Shown here: piece by piece, positions 24,359-33,264 of the stretch | Layout of the letters: every line of letters begins with the position of its first letter | How positions within the stretch are numbered: position 1 is the stretch's first letter | DNA from: Bryobacterales bacterium | GTDB taxonomy: Bacteria; Acidobacteriota; Terriglobia; Bryobacterales; Bryobacteraceae | DNA: 64,000 bases | Direction: 5' to 3' | Assembly (NCBI GenBank): GCA_020854055.1 | Contig: JADZGD010000137.1 | Coordinates: forward strand, 1 to 64,000 | Program-made: the position numbers and the translations under genes | Notes under the pieces: generated by a model | What the model saw: the letters and a program-made list of their open reading frames with translations, nothing else | Database searches by the model: none | Told to the model about the DNA's origin: nothing

Positions 24359-26926
24359 ATGTCATTGGCCGATCTACCTATCCTCCCCGCGATCATTGGT
24401 AGTTTTATCTTCGCCGCGCTGCTGCTGTTTTTCCTCCGGTCAGGTTCCCGCCAGCAATCACGGACCGCGCGAAGATTGATCCCGTTTGATGACAGGTCCA
24501 GGGTTGCTCTCAAGCAATTCCGCGCGCTGTTCGACGAGTCTCCGGTAGCCTACTGCGAGGTGGATATCGGCGGCGTCATCCGCCGCGCCAACCGGGCCTA
24601 CTGCGAGTTGCGGAATCTACCATTTACGGAGACGATCGGCCGTCATTGCGCCGAGTTCGTGCCGGAAGCGGATCGTGAAAGATATCGCCAGGAACTCCGC
24701 ATGAAGTTCTCCGGGGAGAAAGCCCTGCGGACCCATCAACGCAAATTCATCAATCACGATAGGGCTCTGCTGACACTCGAAGTCCACGAGTCGTTCATCA
24801 CCGATGAGGATGATCGGATTGTTGGGCTGAGGATCGGTCTGCTCGACATTTCCGAACACTCCCGCACCGAGCAGGAGGCCTGGCAGGCTACCTCGGAACT
24901 GCGCGCCATCTTCCAGGCCCTGCCTGATGCGTTCCTTCGATTAGATGAAAAGGGCACCATCCTCGATCGCCGGGCGCCTGCCGAATACCGCGTCTTCCCG
25001 CCGAACTGTGTCGGCCGGAGCATCGAAGAGATGATGCCGCAAGCCGCATTCGCCAGTGTGCGGGAAGCAATCGGGCGCCTGGAATCGTCCGGGGCGTTGA
25101 CCACGGCCGAGTACGCGGCTGTCATCGACGGGGGAACCTGCTTCTTCGAAGCGCGCCTCATCCCCTTCGGCTGGCACGAGACGCTAATGATTGTTCGCGA
25201 CATCACCGAGCGTAAACGCGCCGAGCGGCGAACCGAGCAGTATGCCGAGGAAGTGGAGCGCAAGAACGAGGCGCTTCAGCAAGCTTTGCGGGCTGCCCGG
25301 GAAGCAACCGAACTGAAAAATCGCTTCCTGGCCAACATGAGCCATGAGATTCGGACCCCAATGAATGGCGTCCTCGGGATGCTCGAGTTTCTACTCAATA
25401 CCGATCTGAACGCCGAACAGAGAGAGTATGCCGATTCAGCCCGGCAATCCGGCAGCGCGCTGCTGAACATTATCAACGACATTCTCGACATCTCCAAGAT
25501 CGAAGCAGGCAAGCTGAATCTGGAATGTGTCCCCTTCGATCTCGCGCAGAATCTGCGCGATGTCGCCGGACACTTCGTCCTACGTGCCAAAGCCAAAGGA
25601 CTCGAATTCCAAGCCGATCTGCCAGGCTCCCCGATACCGGTTCGTGGCGACCCCGGCCGGCTGCGGCAGATTCTTACCAATCTGCTGGGAAATGCGATTA
25701 AGTTCACCGAACACGGGAAAATGGGGCTCCGTGTGGAGATCGTCAGCGCACAAGAAGATCGGATTACCTGCCGCTTCTATGTCATCGACACTGGCATCGG
25801 AATCAGCGAACAGCAGCGCGCCCGCCTGTTTCAGAGTTTCGTTCAGGTGGATGGCTCCGCCACCCGCAAGTATGGCGGCACGGGTCTGGGCCTGGTCATT
25901 TCGAAAGAATTGGTGCAGATGCTGGGCGGAGAGATCGGCGTTGAGAGCCAGCCCGAGCGAGGCAGTGTGTTCTGGTTCACGGCAGTGTTTGCCCGCGATA
26001 AGGCCTCTGTCGCGGCGGAACCCGTCCACACTCATCTGGCGGGAATGCGCGTGCTGGTGGCGGTAGAGGATCTAACCAGTCACCGGTGGCTGGGCGCACT
26101 CGAGGCAGCAGGAGCAGACGTGCAGCGGGTCGCCTCACCCTCGCGGTTGCTGCCGGCGCTGCGGCTGGCTTCCGGAGGATCGGCACCCTTCCGCGTGGTC
26201 ATCGTCGATATTGACCTGCACCAGCTCAATGCCACTACCCTCGCCCGCAATATTCGCAGTGACCCGAAAATCTCCGCCGTCGCTCTGATCGGCATTACGT
26301 CGGCTCCCGAGCACGTAGCGCTGCTGCGGGAAAGCGGATACACGGCATGCTTGCCCAAGCCCGTTCTATCGTCACAACTGGAAACCGTGTTGGACGAATT
26401 GGCGGGCCGCGACCGGTCCCAGCCATGCCAGCCGGGAGCTAACGCCAGCCATCCGGCTCCAGGCGATGGAGCCAAGCCCGAGCCGGCCGCTTCACCTCAT
26501 GCAGACACAGCCGAACAGTGCCCGAACCGCCGCGCATTGCTGGCCGAGGACAACTCGATCAACCAAAGAATCGCATCGAAACTTCTTGCCAAAGCCGGAT
26601 TTCAGGCCGACGTCGTTGACAACGGGGCCGCGGCGGTGGAGGCCGTCAAACAGACCGCGTATGATTTCGTTCTCATGGACTGTCAGATGCCCGAAATGGA
26701 TGGTTTTGCGGCCACTGCCGTAATTCGCCAGTTGGAGGGCCAGCGCCGGCACACTCACATCATCGCGTTGACCGCCAACGCCATGGCCGGGGATAGAGAA
26801 AAGTGCCTGGCGGCCGGAATGGACGATTACCTCAGCAAACCAGTCAGCCTCCAGGCGCTACTGGAAGCGATCAACCGTCTGCAACCGGCTCGCACAAGCC
26901 TGGCTGCCGCGGCTCCGGCACGTTAA
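24359..26926 (+). CDS. Hybrid sensor histidine kinase (PAS-PAS-HisKA-HATPase-REC-REC)
   Basis: An 855-residue membrane-anchored hybrid kinase. One N-terminal transmembrane helix (about 5-27) is followed by PAS domains (about 50-165 and 175-290). HisKA has the phosphoacceptor His near 328 in NMSHEIRTPMNG; HATPase_c has NAIKF, DTGIGIS and GTGLGL. A first receiver-like domain (about 570-690) has lost part of the acidic pocket. A complete C-terminal receiver has LLAEDNSINQ, Asp near 774 in LMDCQMPEMDG and Lys in LSKPVS. The open frame extends upstream to 23996, but that part overlaps the sheath gene; the helix and PAS order support ATG 24359. It may signal to the nearby receiver at 22302. Confidence 0.9.
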   Translation: MSLADLPILPAIIGSFIFAALLLFFLRSGSRQQSRTARRLIPFDDRSRVALKQFRALFDESPVAYCEVDIGGVIRRANRAYCELRNLPFTETIGRHCAEFVPEADRERYRQELRMKFSGEKALRTHQRKFINHDRALLTLEVHESFITDEDDRIVGLRIGLLDISEHSRTEQEAWQATSELRAIFQALPDAFLRLDEKGTILDRRAPAEYRVFPPNCVGRSIEEMMPQAAFASVREAIGRLESSGALTTAEYAAVIDGGTCFFEARLIPFGWHETLMIVRDITERKRAERRTEQYAEEVERKNEALQQALRAAREATELKNRFLANMSHEIRTPMNGVLGMLEFLLNTDLNAEQREYADSARQSGSALLNIINDILDISKIEAGKLNLECVPFDLAQNLRDVAGHFVLRAKAKGLEFQADLPGSPIPVRGDPGRLRQILTNLLGNAIKFTEHGKMGLRVEIVSAQEDRITCRFYVIDTGIGISEQQRARLFQSFVQVDGSATRKYGGTGLGLVISKELVQMLGGEIGVESQPERGSVFWFTAVFARDKASVAAEPVHTHLAGMRVLVAVEDLTSHRWLGALEAAGADVQRVASPSRLLPALRLASGGSAPFRVVIVDIDLHQLNATTLARNIRSDPKISAVALIGITSAPEHVALLRESGYTACLPKPVLSSQLETVLDELAGRDRSQPCQPGANASHPAPGDGAKPEPAASPHADTAEQCPNRRALLAEDNSINQRIASKLLAKAGFQADVVDNGAAAVEAVKQTAYDFVLMDCQMPEMDGFAATAVIRQLEGQRRHTHIIALTANAMAGDREKCLAAGMDDYLSKPVSLQALLEAINRLQPARTSLAAAAPAR

Positions 26927-26973
26927 GCGAACCTGGCGGGTGCCTGAGATCGCCGGTGATCGCGGTGTCGCCG

Positions 26974-27003
26974 TTGGCGAACCCGGACCAAAAGGAATAG
27001 AAT
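26974..27003 (+). promoter_or_regulatory. Possible promoter of the Gfo/Idh/MocA gene
   Basis: TTGGCG (26974-26979), an 18-bp spacer and TAGAAT (26998-27003) precede the gene. The match is moderate, and this is the only promoter-like pair in the 99 bp after the kinase gene. Confidence 0.35.
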
Positions 27004-27025
27004 CATAGCCGGAGATCTCTAGAAA

Positions 27026-28216
27026 ATGGAATTCCGGTCCGCTTCTGCCAGCCGTCGCGCCTTCCTTGCTGGCGCCACCGCGCTTTCGGCCTCACGGGTT
27101 ATGGGAGCGAATGACCGTATCCGGTTGGGAATCATCGGCACCGGCGGTCGCGGATCTTACCTGATGGGAGTTGCCAACCGCACCAAGCGAATCGAATGGG
27201 TGGCGCTGTGCGATGCCTGGGATGTAAGACGCAACAGGGCCAAGGAATTGACCGGCCAGGTCCCCGACTACGCCGACTACCGCGCGCTGCTGGATCGCAA
27301 GGACATCGACGGTGTAATTGTCGCCACTTGGGACAACATGCACTCCACCGTGGCCATCGATGCCTGCCGGGCCGGCAAAGACGTTTATGTGGAAAAGCCG
27401 ATGACTTCCGTTCCGATGCAGGGCGTCGGCGTCGTCCAGGCCGTCCGCGAGTCCAACCGGATTGTCCAAGTGGGTATGCAGCAGCGCAGCATGGCGCATT
27501 TCATCGAGGCCAAGCAGCGTTTCTTCGACAGTGGACTGATCGGCAAGGTACACATGGTCCGGACTGTCTGGAACGGCAACGGCGGCTACACGTATCCGGT
27601 GCCTCCCGGCATGGAGACCAAGCCCGCGGGACTCGACTGGAATGCCTGCCTCGGTTGGCTGCCGAAAATTCCCTGGGATCCCAAGCGGTACTTCAATCGA
27701 TTTGCATACTGGGACCTGTCAAGCGGCGGGCAAACCGGCGGCCTGTTCGTTCACTGGGTAGACGTCGCACACTGGTTTCTCGGATTACACAAGTCCGAAG
27801 CAGCGGTAGCCCTCGGCGGGATCTATCAATTCCGGGATGGCCGTGACACACCGGACAACATCAATGCCGTCGTCGAGTACCCCGGGGATCTGAACATCAC
27901 CTTCGAAGCGACCCTCACCGATCAGGCGGGTGAGGGTACCGACATCGTCTTCATGGGAACCGGTGGGCGGCTTCACATTAACCGGGGTGGCTACCGTTTC
28001 CTGCCAGGCAAGCAGGCGGCGGACCGGACGGAAATCCTCGGCCAGAGATCTTCCGAAGAGTCGCACATGGCCAACTGGCTGGATTGCATTCAATCCCGGA
28101 AGCAGCCCGCCGCTGACGTCGTGGAGGGCCATTATTCTTCCCTGGCATGCCATATCGTGAACAACGCGTATCGCTCCGGTACGCGCGCAACCTGGCAGCC
28201 GGAGTGGGACGTCTGA
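27026..28216 (+). CDS. Gfo/Idh/MocA family oxidoreductase, Tat-targeted
   Basis: A 396-residue predicted NAD(P)-dependent dehydrogenase carrying an N-terminal twin-arginine signal (ASRRAFLAGATALSASRVMG). The Rossmann motif is GIIGTGGRGSY, and the EKP motif with catalytic Lys is in VYVEKPMTSVP. The C-terminal domain has FVHWVDVAHWFLG with the usual active-site His. Tat export of these folded, cofactor-bound enzymes is common in Acidobacteria and Planctomycetes. GGAG lies upstream of the ATG. The next downstream sequence is a decayed permease on the opposite strand. Substrate unknown. Confidence 0.88.
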   Translation: MEFRSASASRRAFLAGATALSASRVMGANDRIRLGIIGTGGRGSYLMGVANRTKRIEWVALCDAWDVRRNRAKELTGQVPDYADYRALLDRKDIDGVIVATWDNMHSTVAIDACRAGKDVYVEKPMTSVPMQGVGVVQAVRESNRIVQVGMQQRSMAHFIEAKQRFFDSGLIGKVHMVRTVWNGNGGYTYPVPPGMETKPAGLDWNACLGWLPKIPWDPKRYFNRFAYWDLSSGGQTGGLFVHWVDVAHWFLGLHKSEAAVALGGIYQFRDGRDTPDNINAVVEYPGDLNITFEATLTDQAGEGTDIVFMGTGGRLHINRGGYRFLPGKQAADRTEILGQRSSEESHMANWLDCIQSRKQPAADVVEGHYSSLACHIVNNAYRSGTRATWQPEWDV

Positions 28217-28585
28217 TCACGCCGAAAGCCACGCCAATCCAACCCCCAGTGTCGGACCCAGAATCGGAACGCCCCCCTTCAAGTACTTCCTGAAACAGAT
28301 GGGAGTCCGGCGACGGGATGGTGGGCGCATTCGGCCGTTTTTCGGCAGACTCGCACGAAGAAACCCGATAGCCGGAGGTTGGCCACCACGATCATCATCC
28401 CGAACAGCAACGCCAAGGTTTGAAAATCGATCGACTGGAAGGTCTCCGGAAGCGTTAATACTCCGAAAACAACCATCAAGCTTGCGCCGAGAATGGCGGC
28501 GCCGGTACGGGTCGACGCGGAAGCCGGGCAGTCGCCCAATGGCTAACACCAGGTATGTTCCCAGGAACAGCAGCGTGGCAGTCAC
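28217..28585 (-). pseudogene. Remnant of an SLC13/ArsB-type anion permease
   Basis: Three frames together give pieces of a membrane transporter. The N-terminus in frame 1 (LLFLGTYLVLAIGRLPGFRVD) continues only after a one-base frameshift into the next frame (RTGAAILGASLMVVFGVLTL, then LALLFGMMIVVANLRLSGFF). The sequence then jumps to a typical C-terminal end (YLKGGVPILGPTLGVGLAWL), again in the first frame. About 300 residues of the middle are missing. So the locus has at least one indel frameshift and a large internal deletion. The starting ATG and final TGA survive, producing a meaningless 122-codon open frame. It abuts the stop of the upstream oxidoreductase. Confidence 0.75.
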
Positions 28586-28806
28586 GCCTTCAGCATAAGT
28601 AACTTCGGCCCTGATTCAATCGCATCCCACCGGCAGGGCAGGCCTGCGCGGGAACCGGTCGCCAAAGTCCCGATTTTTACCTTCGATCTTTGCTTTCAAT
28701 TTGATCCATGTTTGTACCCTGTGCTACCATGGGATTGCTCTCATGGACCGGACTCTCCCCACGGCTCCCCGCAATCCCACAAAATGGAGTGAATAACAGC
28801 AACCGA
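28586..28806. other. Intergenic region upstream of the RRM protein
   Basis: 221 bp, less GC-rich than its surroundings near 28670-28710. A weak pair TTGATC (about 28692) and TACCAT about 18 bp later could be a promoter for the RRM gene. No hairpin or gene was recognised. Confidence 0.3.
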
Positions 28807-29217
28807 ATGAGTTTCACCGTGTTTCTTGGAAATTTACCTGCCTGGGTAACGGCAGACGATATCCGATCGTGGTTGACATCGGAAAACCTCGTCGCTGACA
28901 ACATCAAAGTCATCCGCAACCCCGAGACCCAGGAATCCAAAGGCTTCGCCTTCATCGACGCACCGAACCAGGAAGAGATGCAGGCCATCATCCGCCGTTT
29001 CGACCGGGCTCCGCTCGAGGAACGCCTGCTTCGCGCCAATCCTGCTCAACCGCCCAAAGGGAAAGGACAACCCGTACGAAGTGGTACTGTCCCGGCTGCT
29101 GGTACTGGCGTTTCGCCCGCCTCCGATCGGAATCGGCGGGGAGGAAAAAAACACCGCCGCGGGACAGCCCGGACTCCTCAAAGTGCCTTTGCCGAAGAGT
29201 TGGCCAAAGCCCTGTAA
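28807..29217 (+). CDS. RRM-type RNA-binding protein
   Basis: A 136-residue protein with one RNA-recognition motif at about 3-80. RNP2 is VFLGNL (residues 4-9) and RNP1 is KGFAFIDA near 43; both carry the aromatic positions that stack on RNA bases. A basic, low-complexity tail follows, with the Lys/Arg patch RNRRGGKKHRRG near residue 107. The frame is open to 28708, but the RRM begins right after the ATG at 28807. Bacterial RRM proteins are uncommon outside cyanobacteria and a few other phyla and are often cold-responsive; a role in RNA stability is inferred. Confidence 0.82.
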   Translation: MSFTVFLGNLPAWVTADDIRSWLTSENLVADNIKVIRNPETQESKGFAFIDAPNQEEMQAIIRRFDRAPLEERLLRANPAQPPKGKGQPVRSGTVPAAGTGVSPASDRNRRGGKKHRRGTARTPQSAFAEELAKAL

Positions 29218-29428
29218 CAGGCCGGCTTCCAAACCGAACGGCACCGCGATTTTGGGCTGTGCCGGTTCAGCAGTCGATTTCTCATTAGGCGCCTGATCCC
29301 TACCTGAATATCCCAGTGTCACTGGTTCCAGCCATCTGTAACCGCGCCAAAGCGGCCGGTTGCGTGGCGGCATGCCCCGGAAAACCCCTGTATCGCTTCC
29401 ACTTCCTCGCGCATCAGATAAATGCGAG
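29218..29428. other. Intergenic region before the PIN-TRAM gene
   Basis: About 210 bp with no convincing gene. Short frames here lack family signals. The promoter of the downstream gene lies at its right end. Confidence 0.4.
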
Positions 29429-29437
29429 TGTTATACT
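29429..29437 (+). promoter_or_regulatory. Extended -10 promoter of the PIN-TRAM gene
   Basis: TG-T-TATACT is an extended -10 element without a clear -35. The 13-mer TGTTATACTGGGC starting here also occurs unchanged at 57874-57886 before the VWFA gene. Confidence 0.5.
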
Positions 29438-29481
29438 GGGCGCGGCTTTGATCGGCTGTAGCGTGCCCTGCGGGGTGTATC

Positions 29482-30597
29482 GTGAATGACCTTCTGATAA
29501 TCCGAATCCTCTTCATTCTCCTGCTTTCCTGCACCGGGTATCTCCTAAAACCGTTCGGCATGTCAGAACATCCCTGGCTGGCTGCCGTTGCCGGAGCATT
29601 ACTCGGCTGTGCGATCGTTTTTTTCGAAATCCGGCTTAAACAGGTCAGCTTAAAACGGCTGATCGGCGCCGCGATCGGCTCCATTTTAGGAATTTTCGGT
29701 GCGTTTCTGATGTCCCTGGTTCTCCAGAATACCGCCCGGCTCATCAGCGTGGACAACCGGCAACTCCAGATGACGTTCGAGTTCCTTCAGGTCGGAATTC
29801 TGCTCTGGATGGCGTATGTGGGCCTGGTGGTTGGCGCCAACAAGGGCGATATGCTTAACCTGTCCGCGCTCGGAGGACTGTTTGGTGGTGAAAAGTCGGC
29901 CAAGCACTCCTTCAAGATCCTCGACACCAGTGTAATCATCGATGGCCGTATCGCCGACATCGCCGAAACCGGTTTTCTGGACGGGACTATCGTGGTACCC
30001 CAGTTTGTGCTCCGGGAGTTACAACTGGTGGCCGACTCCGCCGATTCCATGAAGCGTAACCGTGGACGCCGTGGTCTCGACATCCTTCAGCGGATCCAGA
30101 AAATGGCCGAACTGAATGTCCAGCTCATCGAAGACGACTTCCCCCAGGTCCGCGACGTGGACATGAAGTTGATTGAGTTGGGAAAGGTCTATGACTGCAA
30201 GATCGTCACCAACGATTTCAACCTCAATAAGGTGGCGCAATTGCACGGCGTGGAGGTTCTCAATATCAACGAACTGGCCAACGCGCTCAAGCCCATCGTA
30301 CTGCCCGGTGAAACGATGCGCGTCTTTATCCTCAAAGAAGGAAAAGAGTACAACCAGGGAGTTGCCTACCTGGACGATGGCACCATGGTGGTGGTGGACA
30401 ACGCCAAGAAGATGATCTCGAAAACCATCGACATCTCGGTCACCAGCGTCCTGCAGACCACCGCCGGCAAAATGATCTTCGGCCGGTTCGATGAGCGGCT
30501 CCACAGTGTCCACGAGGTCAAGCCGGCGGCCCCGCATTCCACCGAACGGCGGGAACACGCCGCCGCCGGCTCAACACCCCCGGCGCCGTCACACTGA
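29482..30597 (+). CDS. Membrane-anchored PIN-TRAM domain protein (YacL-like)
   Basis: A 371-residue protein with about four N-terminal transmembrane helices (within residues 1-120), a PIN nuclease-like domain and a TRAM RNA-binding domain. The PIN domain starts near 145 with FKILDTSVIIDGRIADI (Asp148 and later acidic residues of the metal site) and includes a TNDFNLNKVA segment near 250. TRAM spans about 280-345. This architecture is that of YacL/YcgN-type proteins, probably acting on RNA at the membrane. The start is GTG. Downstream it converges with the esterase gene across 12 bp. Confidence 0.88.
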   Translation: MNDLLIIRILFILLLSCTGYLLKPFGMSEHPWLAAVAGALLGCAIVFFEIRLKQVSLKRLIGAAIGSILGIFGAFLMSLVLQNTARLISVDNRQLQMTFEFLQVGILLWMAYVGLVVGANKGDMLNLSALGGLFGGEKSAKHSFKILDTSVIIDGRIADIAETGFLDGTIVVPQFVLRELQLVADSADSMKRNRGRRGLDILQRIQKMAELNVQLIEDDFPQVRDVDMKLIELGKVYDCKIVTNDFNLNKVAQLHGVEVLNINELANALKPIVLPGETMRVFILKEGKEYNQGVAYLDDGTMVVVDNAKKMISKTIDISVTSVLQTTAGKMIFGRFDERLHSVHEVKPAAPHSTERREHAAAGSTPPAPSH

Positions 30598-30609
30598 TTC
30601 GCCCGCCGG

Positions 30610-32610
30610 TCAGCGCTTTCCGGACTGGAGCGTGTATCTGTGCAGATGGTGCTTGTGTAGCTCAAAGGCTTGGTAGAGGCGTTCCACGCCATAACGCACA
30701 TCCGGGGTCCAGGTGAAGCTCCAGGACTCGTTGTCGAGCACCAGGGGAATTTCCGTACCCGCCGGGGTGGTGTCCGAAAGCCGGACGACGCTCGTCCGGT
30801 TCTTGGCGCCGGTCCACTCTAACTGCTTTTGCTCCTCAATGTCCATTACCTCCGCCAGCCAGGTTGAGTCTGTATAGACTTTGGCCCGGTACCAGTTACC
30901 CTTGTCGAACGGGTCGAGCCCCTGCGCGATCTGGACCCAGATCGTCGCCTCCTCCCCTGGTTCCAGGATGCCGTTGCCGTTGCCCTTCCCCTCGGTAACC
31001 GTGCGCTCGATCGCCCTCCCGCCGCCCTGATTGCCTTTCTGGCGGAAAACGGAGAACGTGTGCGTGCGCCCGTCCAGAATCTCAAGGGCCACCGGCGTTG
31101 TCATCGTACTGGGTGCAATCAGCAGGTCGAAATCCAGCATCTCCTTCTCGTAGGTGCCGTCGTGAGTCAGCTCCACCTGGATGCGCGCCGGCGCCCAATC
31201 GCCGCCGCCGGAGACGAAACGGGCCGATAACCGGTCGCTGAAGTCGGCGGTCGCGCCGGAAGCAAGTTCCGGTACGGCGGCGCGCGCGCTGATAAACTCA
31301 ACGGTCGGATATTCACTGGATAGCCGTACCGTCAGATTCTTCAGCGGCGCGCCTCGTGGATTGTAGATCCGCACCGGGAGAGCAAACGGACGGCCAGGCA
31401 GTACCCGAACAAAGTCTTTGCCGGTCACCGGCAACAACACCGGCATCTGCGCCCCGGTTCCCTGCCCCAGGATGCTCAACTGATGTCCGGTGCCGTCAAC
31501 CTCAATTCGCAGGCGTCCTTCGGCATCGGCCGCGACCTCCTTCTTCACTGCTGCGCCCCCGCCAAGCGGCCGATCGAGGATCGCATAGGTCGCGCCCGCA
31601 CGGTACAACGGCGGTGTCAAAACTTCAATCCGCCTCCGGGCCGCCGGTCCATCGGGCGCCCAGACGCGGGTATAGACGCGCATTCCGTCCTGTGAGACGT
31701 CCTGAAGACAGGTAATCGCCTCCCCTGGACCTTCCGCGCGGACGTCATACCCCCAAACCGAGAAATGGGGGTAGGCGTCATCGTGACTCCAGGTCACGGG
31801 CACATTGTCCAGGTTCGACTGCGAAAAGGCGCGCATGTGAAACGCCAGCGTCTCGGCGATGGAGGTCGCCCAGTGGCGATGATACTCATCCCGCCGGTAC
31901 TCGAAATTCACATTCAATGCCCGCGCGTAAGCCATGCGAGTCTCTTCGTGATACTGGCTGATGTAGTCTCCGCTGGCCCGTATGAGGCGTATCATTACCT
32001 GCTGGTGGTTGGCTACATGGTCCTTGGGACGCCATAGCACGCGGTGGCCCGCTTCGCCGATGTAGAACTCCGGCCCCGGGTTGAACGAAGATGCGCTGCC
32101 AATCAGATCCGGGTAGCGGGCGCTAAGCCAGAGGCTCATAAAACCGCCCATACTCAGGCCGGAGGTGCCGCGGTGGCGCCGGTCAGTTAGGGTCCGGTAG
32201 TGCGAATCGATGTAGGCGGCCTGTTCTTTGAAATACTCGCCAAAATCGTACTCCACATCCTTACCCTGAATGTCCCAGGGCGAGCCCCCATAGAATCCCG
32301 TATAGTTGCGGGGGACGTATCCATCAACGGCAACCACGATCAGGTCATGCCCGGCCACGAACGCGGCGATCTTCGGCACGGTATCGGTGCCGTTGTCGTA
32401 TTTCTCCAGCGTGTAGCGGTCGCTATGGCCGTGAAAATAGTAGACCACGGGATAGGCCTTGCCCGAAGTGGCATAGTCCGGCGGCAGAAAGACGCGATAG
32501 TGACGCGGACCATGAAAGATCTTCGACGGGTAGGTGCAATCATGGAACGGCTGCACACCCGAAGCGGCCGTTGCAGCCAGCAGAAGGCAGGCTATCGGGA
32601 AAACGTTCAT
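30610..32610 (-). CDS. Exported esterase (esterase D/enterochelin-esterase-like) with C-terminal extension
   Basis: A 666-residue secreted alpha/beta hydrolase. A signal peptide starts MNVFPIACLLLAATAASG at ATG 32610; the longer frame to 32736 adds no signal. The N-terminal 260 residues fit the putative esterase family: PVVYYFHGH oxyanion region and the nucleophile elbow G-L-S-M-G-G near residue 155. The catalytic His is probably in EYHRHWATSIAETL. The second half is beta-rich and unrecognised; it has alternating strands and a repeated APARIQVELTHDG-like pattern suggesting Ig-like domains. Substrate unknown; feruloyl or acetyl ester removal from glycans would fit the locus, but that is inference. 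Confidence 0.78.
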   Translation of the reverse strand: MNVFPIACLLLAATAASGVQPFHDCTYPSKIFHGPRHYRVFLPPDYATSGKAYPVVYYFHGHSDRYTLEKYDNGTDTVPKIAAFVAGHDLIVVAVDGYVPRNYTGFYGGSPWDIQGKDVEYDFGEYFKEQAAYIDSHYRTLTDRRHRGTSGLSMGGFMSLWLSARYPDLIGSASSFNPGPEFYIGEAGHRVLWRPKDHVANHQQVMIRLIRASGDYISQYHEETRMAYARALNVNFEYRRDEYHRHWATSIAETLAFHMRAFSQSNLDNVPVTWSHDDAYPHFSVWGYDVRAEGPGEAITCLQDVSQDGMRVYTRVWAPDGPAARRRIEVLTPPLYRAGATYAILDRPLGGGAAVKKEVAADAEGRLRIEVDGTGHQLSILGQGTGAQMPVLLPVTGKDFVRVLPGRPFALPVRIYNPRGAPLKNLTVRLSSEYPTVEFISARAAVPELASGATADFSDRLSARFVSGGGDWAPARIQVELTHDGTYEKEMLDFDLLIAPSTMTTPVALEILDGRTHTFSVFRQKGNQGGGRAIERTVTEGKGNGNGILEPGEEATIWVQIAQGLDPFDKGNWYRAKVYTDSTWLAEVMDIEEQKQLEWTGAKNRTSVVRLSDTTPAGTEIPLVLDNESWSFTWTPDVRYGVERLYQAFELHKHHLHRYTLQSGKR

Positions 32611-32703
32611 CTCGGCTGAGCGTAACATAGGCAACCGCGGGGCGCTCTCCGCTGATACTGTTACGGACGCGACGCCTCGATCTGTCACAATTGTAAGTGA
32701 CGC

Positions 32704-33264
32704 ATGAACTTCGATCCCCTGGCCTATGGTCCCCAAGTGGCCGCGATTCTTGCCCTCGACGGCAACGGAACTCGCGTCATGCCTCTCGCCGCCGGAACCT
32801 GCTGTTCCGCCGAGGCGCGGGGGGTGATCAGAAGCACGACTGCGGCTGGGTTGTTTCCAGCAGCCAGCAGCCCTGAGGCGGCGATGGCCGGGCTATGGCT
32901 CTACTTCTCGTGCCTTGACGAATCTCATCGGGTCTCCCAGCAGGTGCCCTCGATTGAGGGCAGCTTTTGGCATGGCATTATGCACCGCCAGGAACCGGAT
33001 GCCGGCAACTCGGCCTACTGGTTCCGGCGGGTGGGTAACCATCCACTGTTTCCCGCCCTCAGGGAACAGGCTGAGCGGATTGTGGCGCGCCACCCTGGCA
33101 CACGGTTCCAACCCGGAACGCAGTGGGATCCGTTCGCGTTCATTGATTTTTGCAGTGATTCACGATCCACAACCAGTTCCGCTGACCACCGGGCAGCGCT
33201 GGAGATTCAGCGTGTAGAGTGGCAGCTTCTATTCGATTACTGCGCGAGGCGCCAATCAGAATGA
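32704..33264 (+). CDS. Conserved hypothetical protein with WHGIMHR motif
   Basis: A 186-residue protein with no signal peptide or membrane segment. Its most striking part, near residues 95-130, reads WHGIMHRQEPDAGNSAYWFR followed by RVGNHPLFPAL. This dense set of Trp, His, Arg and Glu suggests a conserved functional core seen in uncharacterised bacterial proteins. Cys residues are clustered near 32-33. Its stop overlaps the start of the HlyD-type adaptor in ATGA, so the two are translationally coupled. Function unknown. Confidence 0.72.
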   Translation: MNFDPLAYGPQVAAILALDGNGTRVMPLAAGTCCSAEARGVIRSTTAAGLFPAASSPEAAMAGLWLYFSCLDESHRVSQQVPSIEGSFWHGIMHRQEPDAGNSAYWFRRVGNHPLFPALREQAERIVARHPGTRFQPGTQWDPFAFIDFCSDSRSTTSSADHRAALEIQRVEWQLLFDYCARRQSE

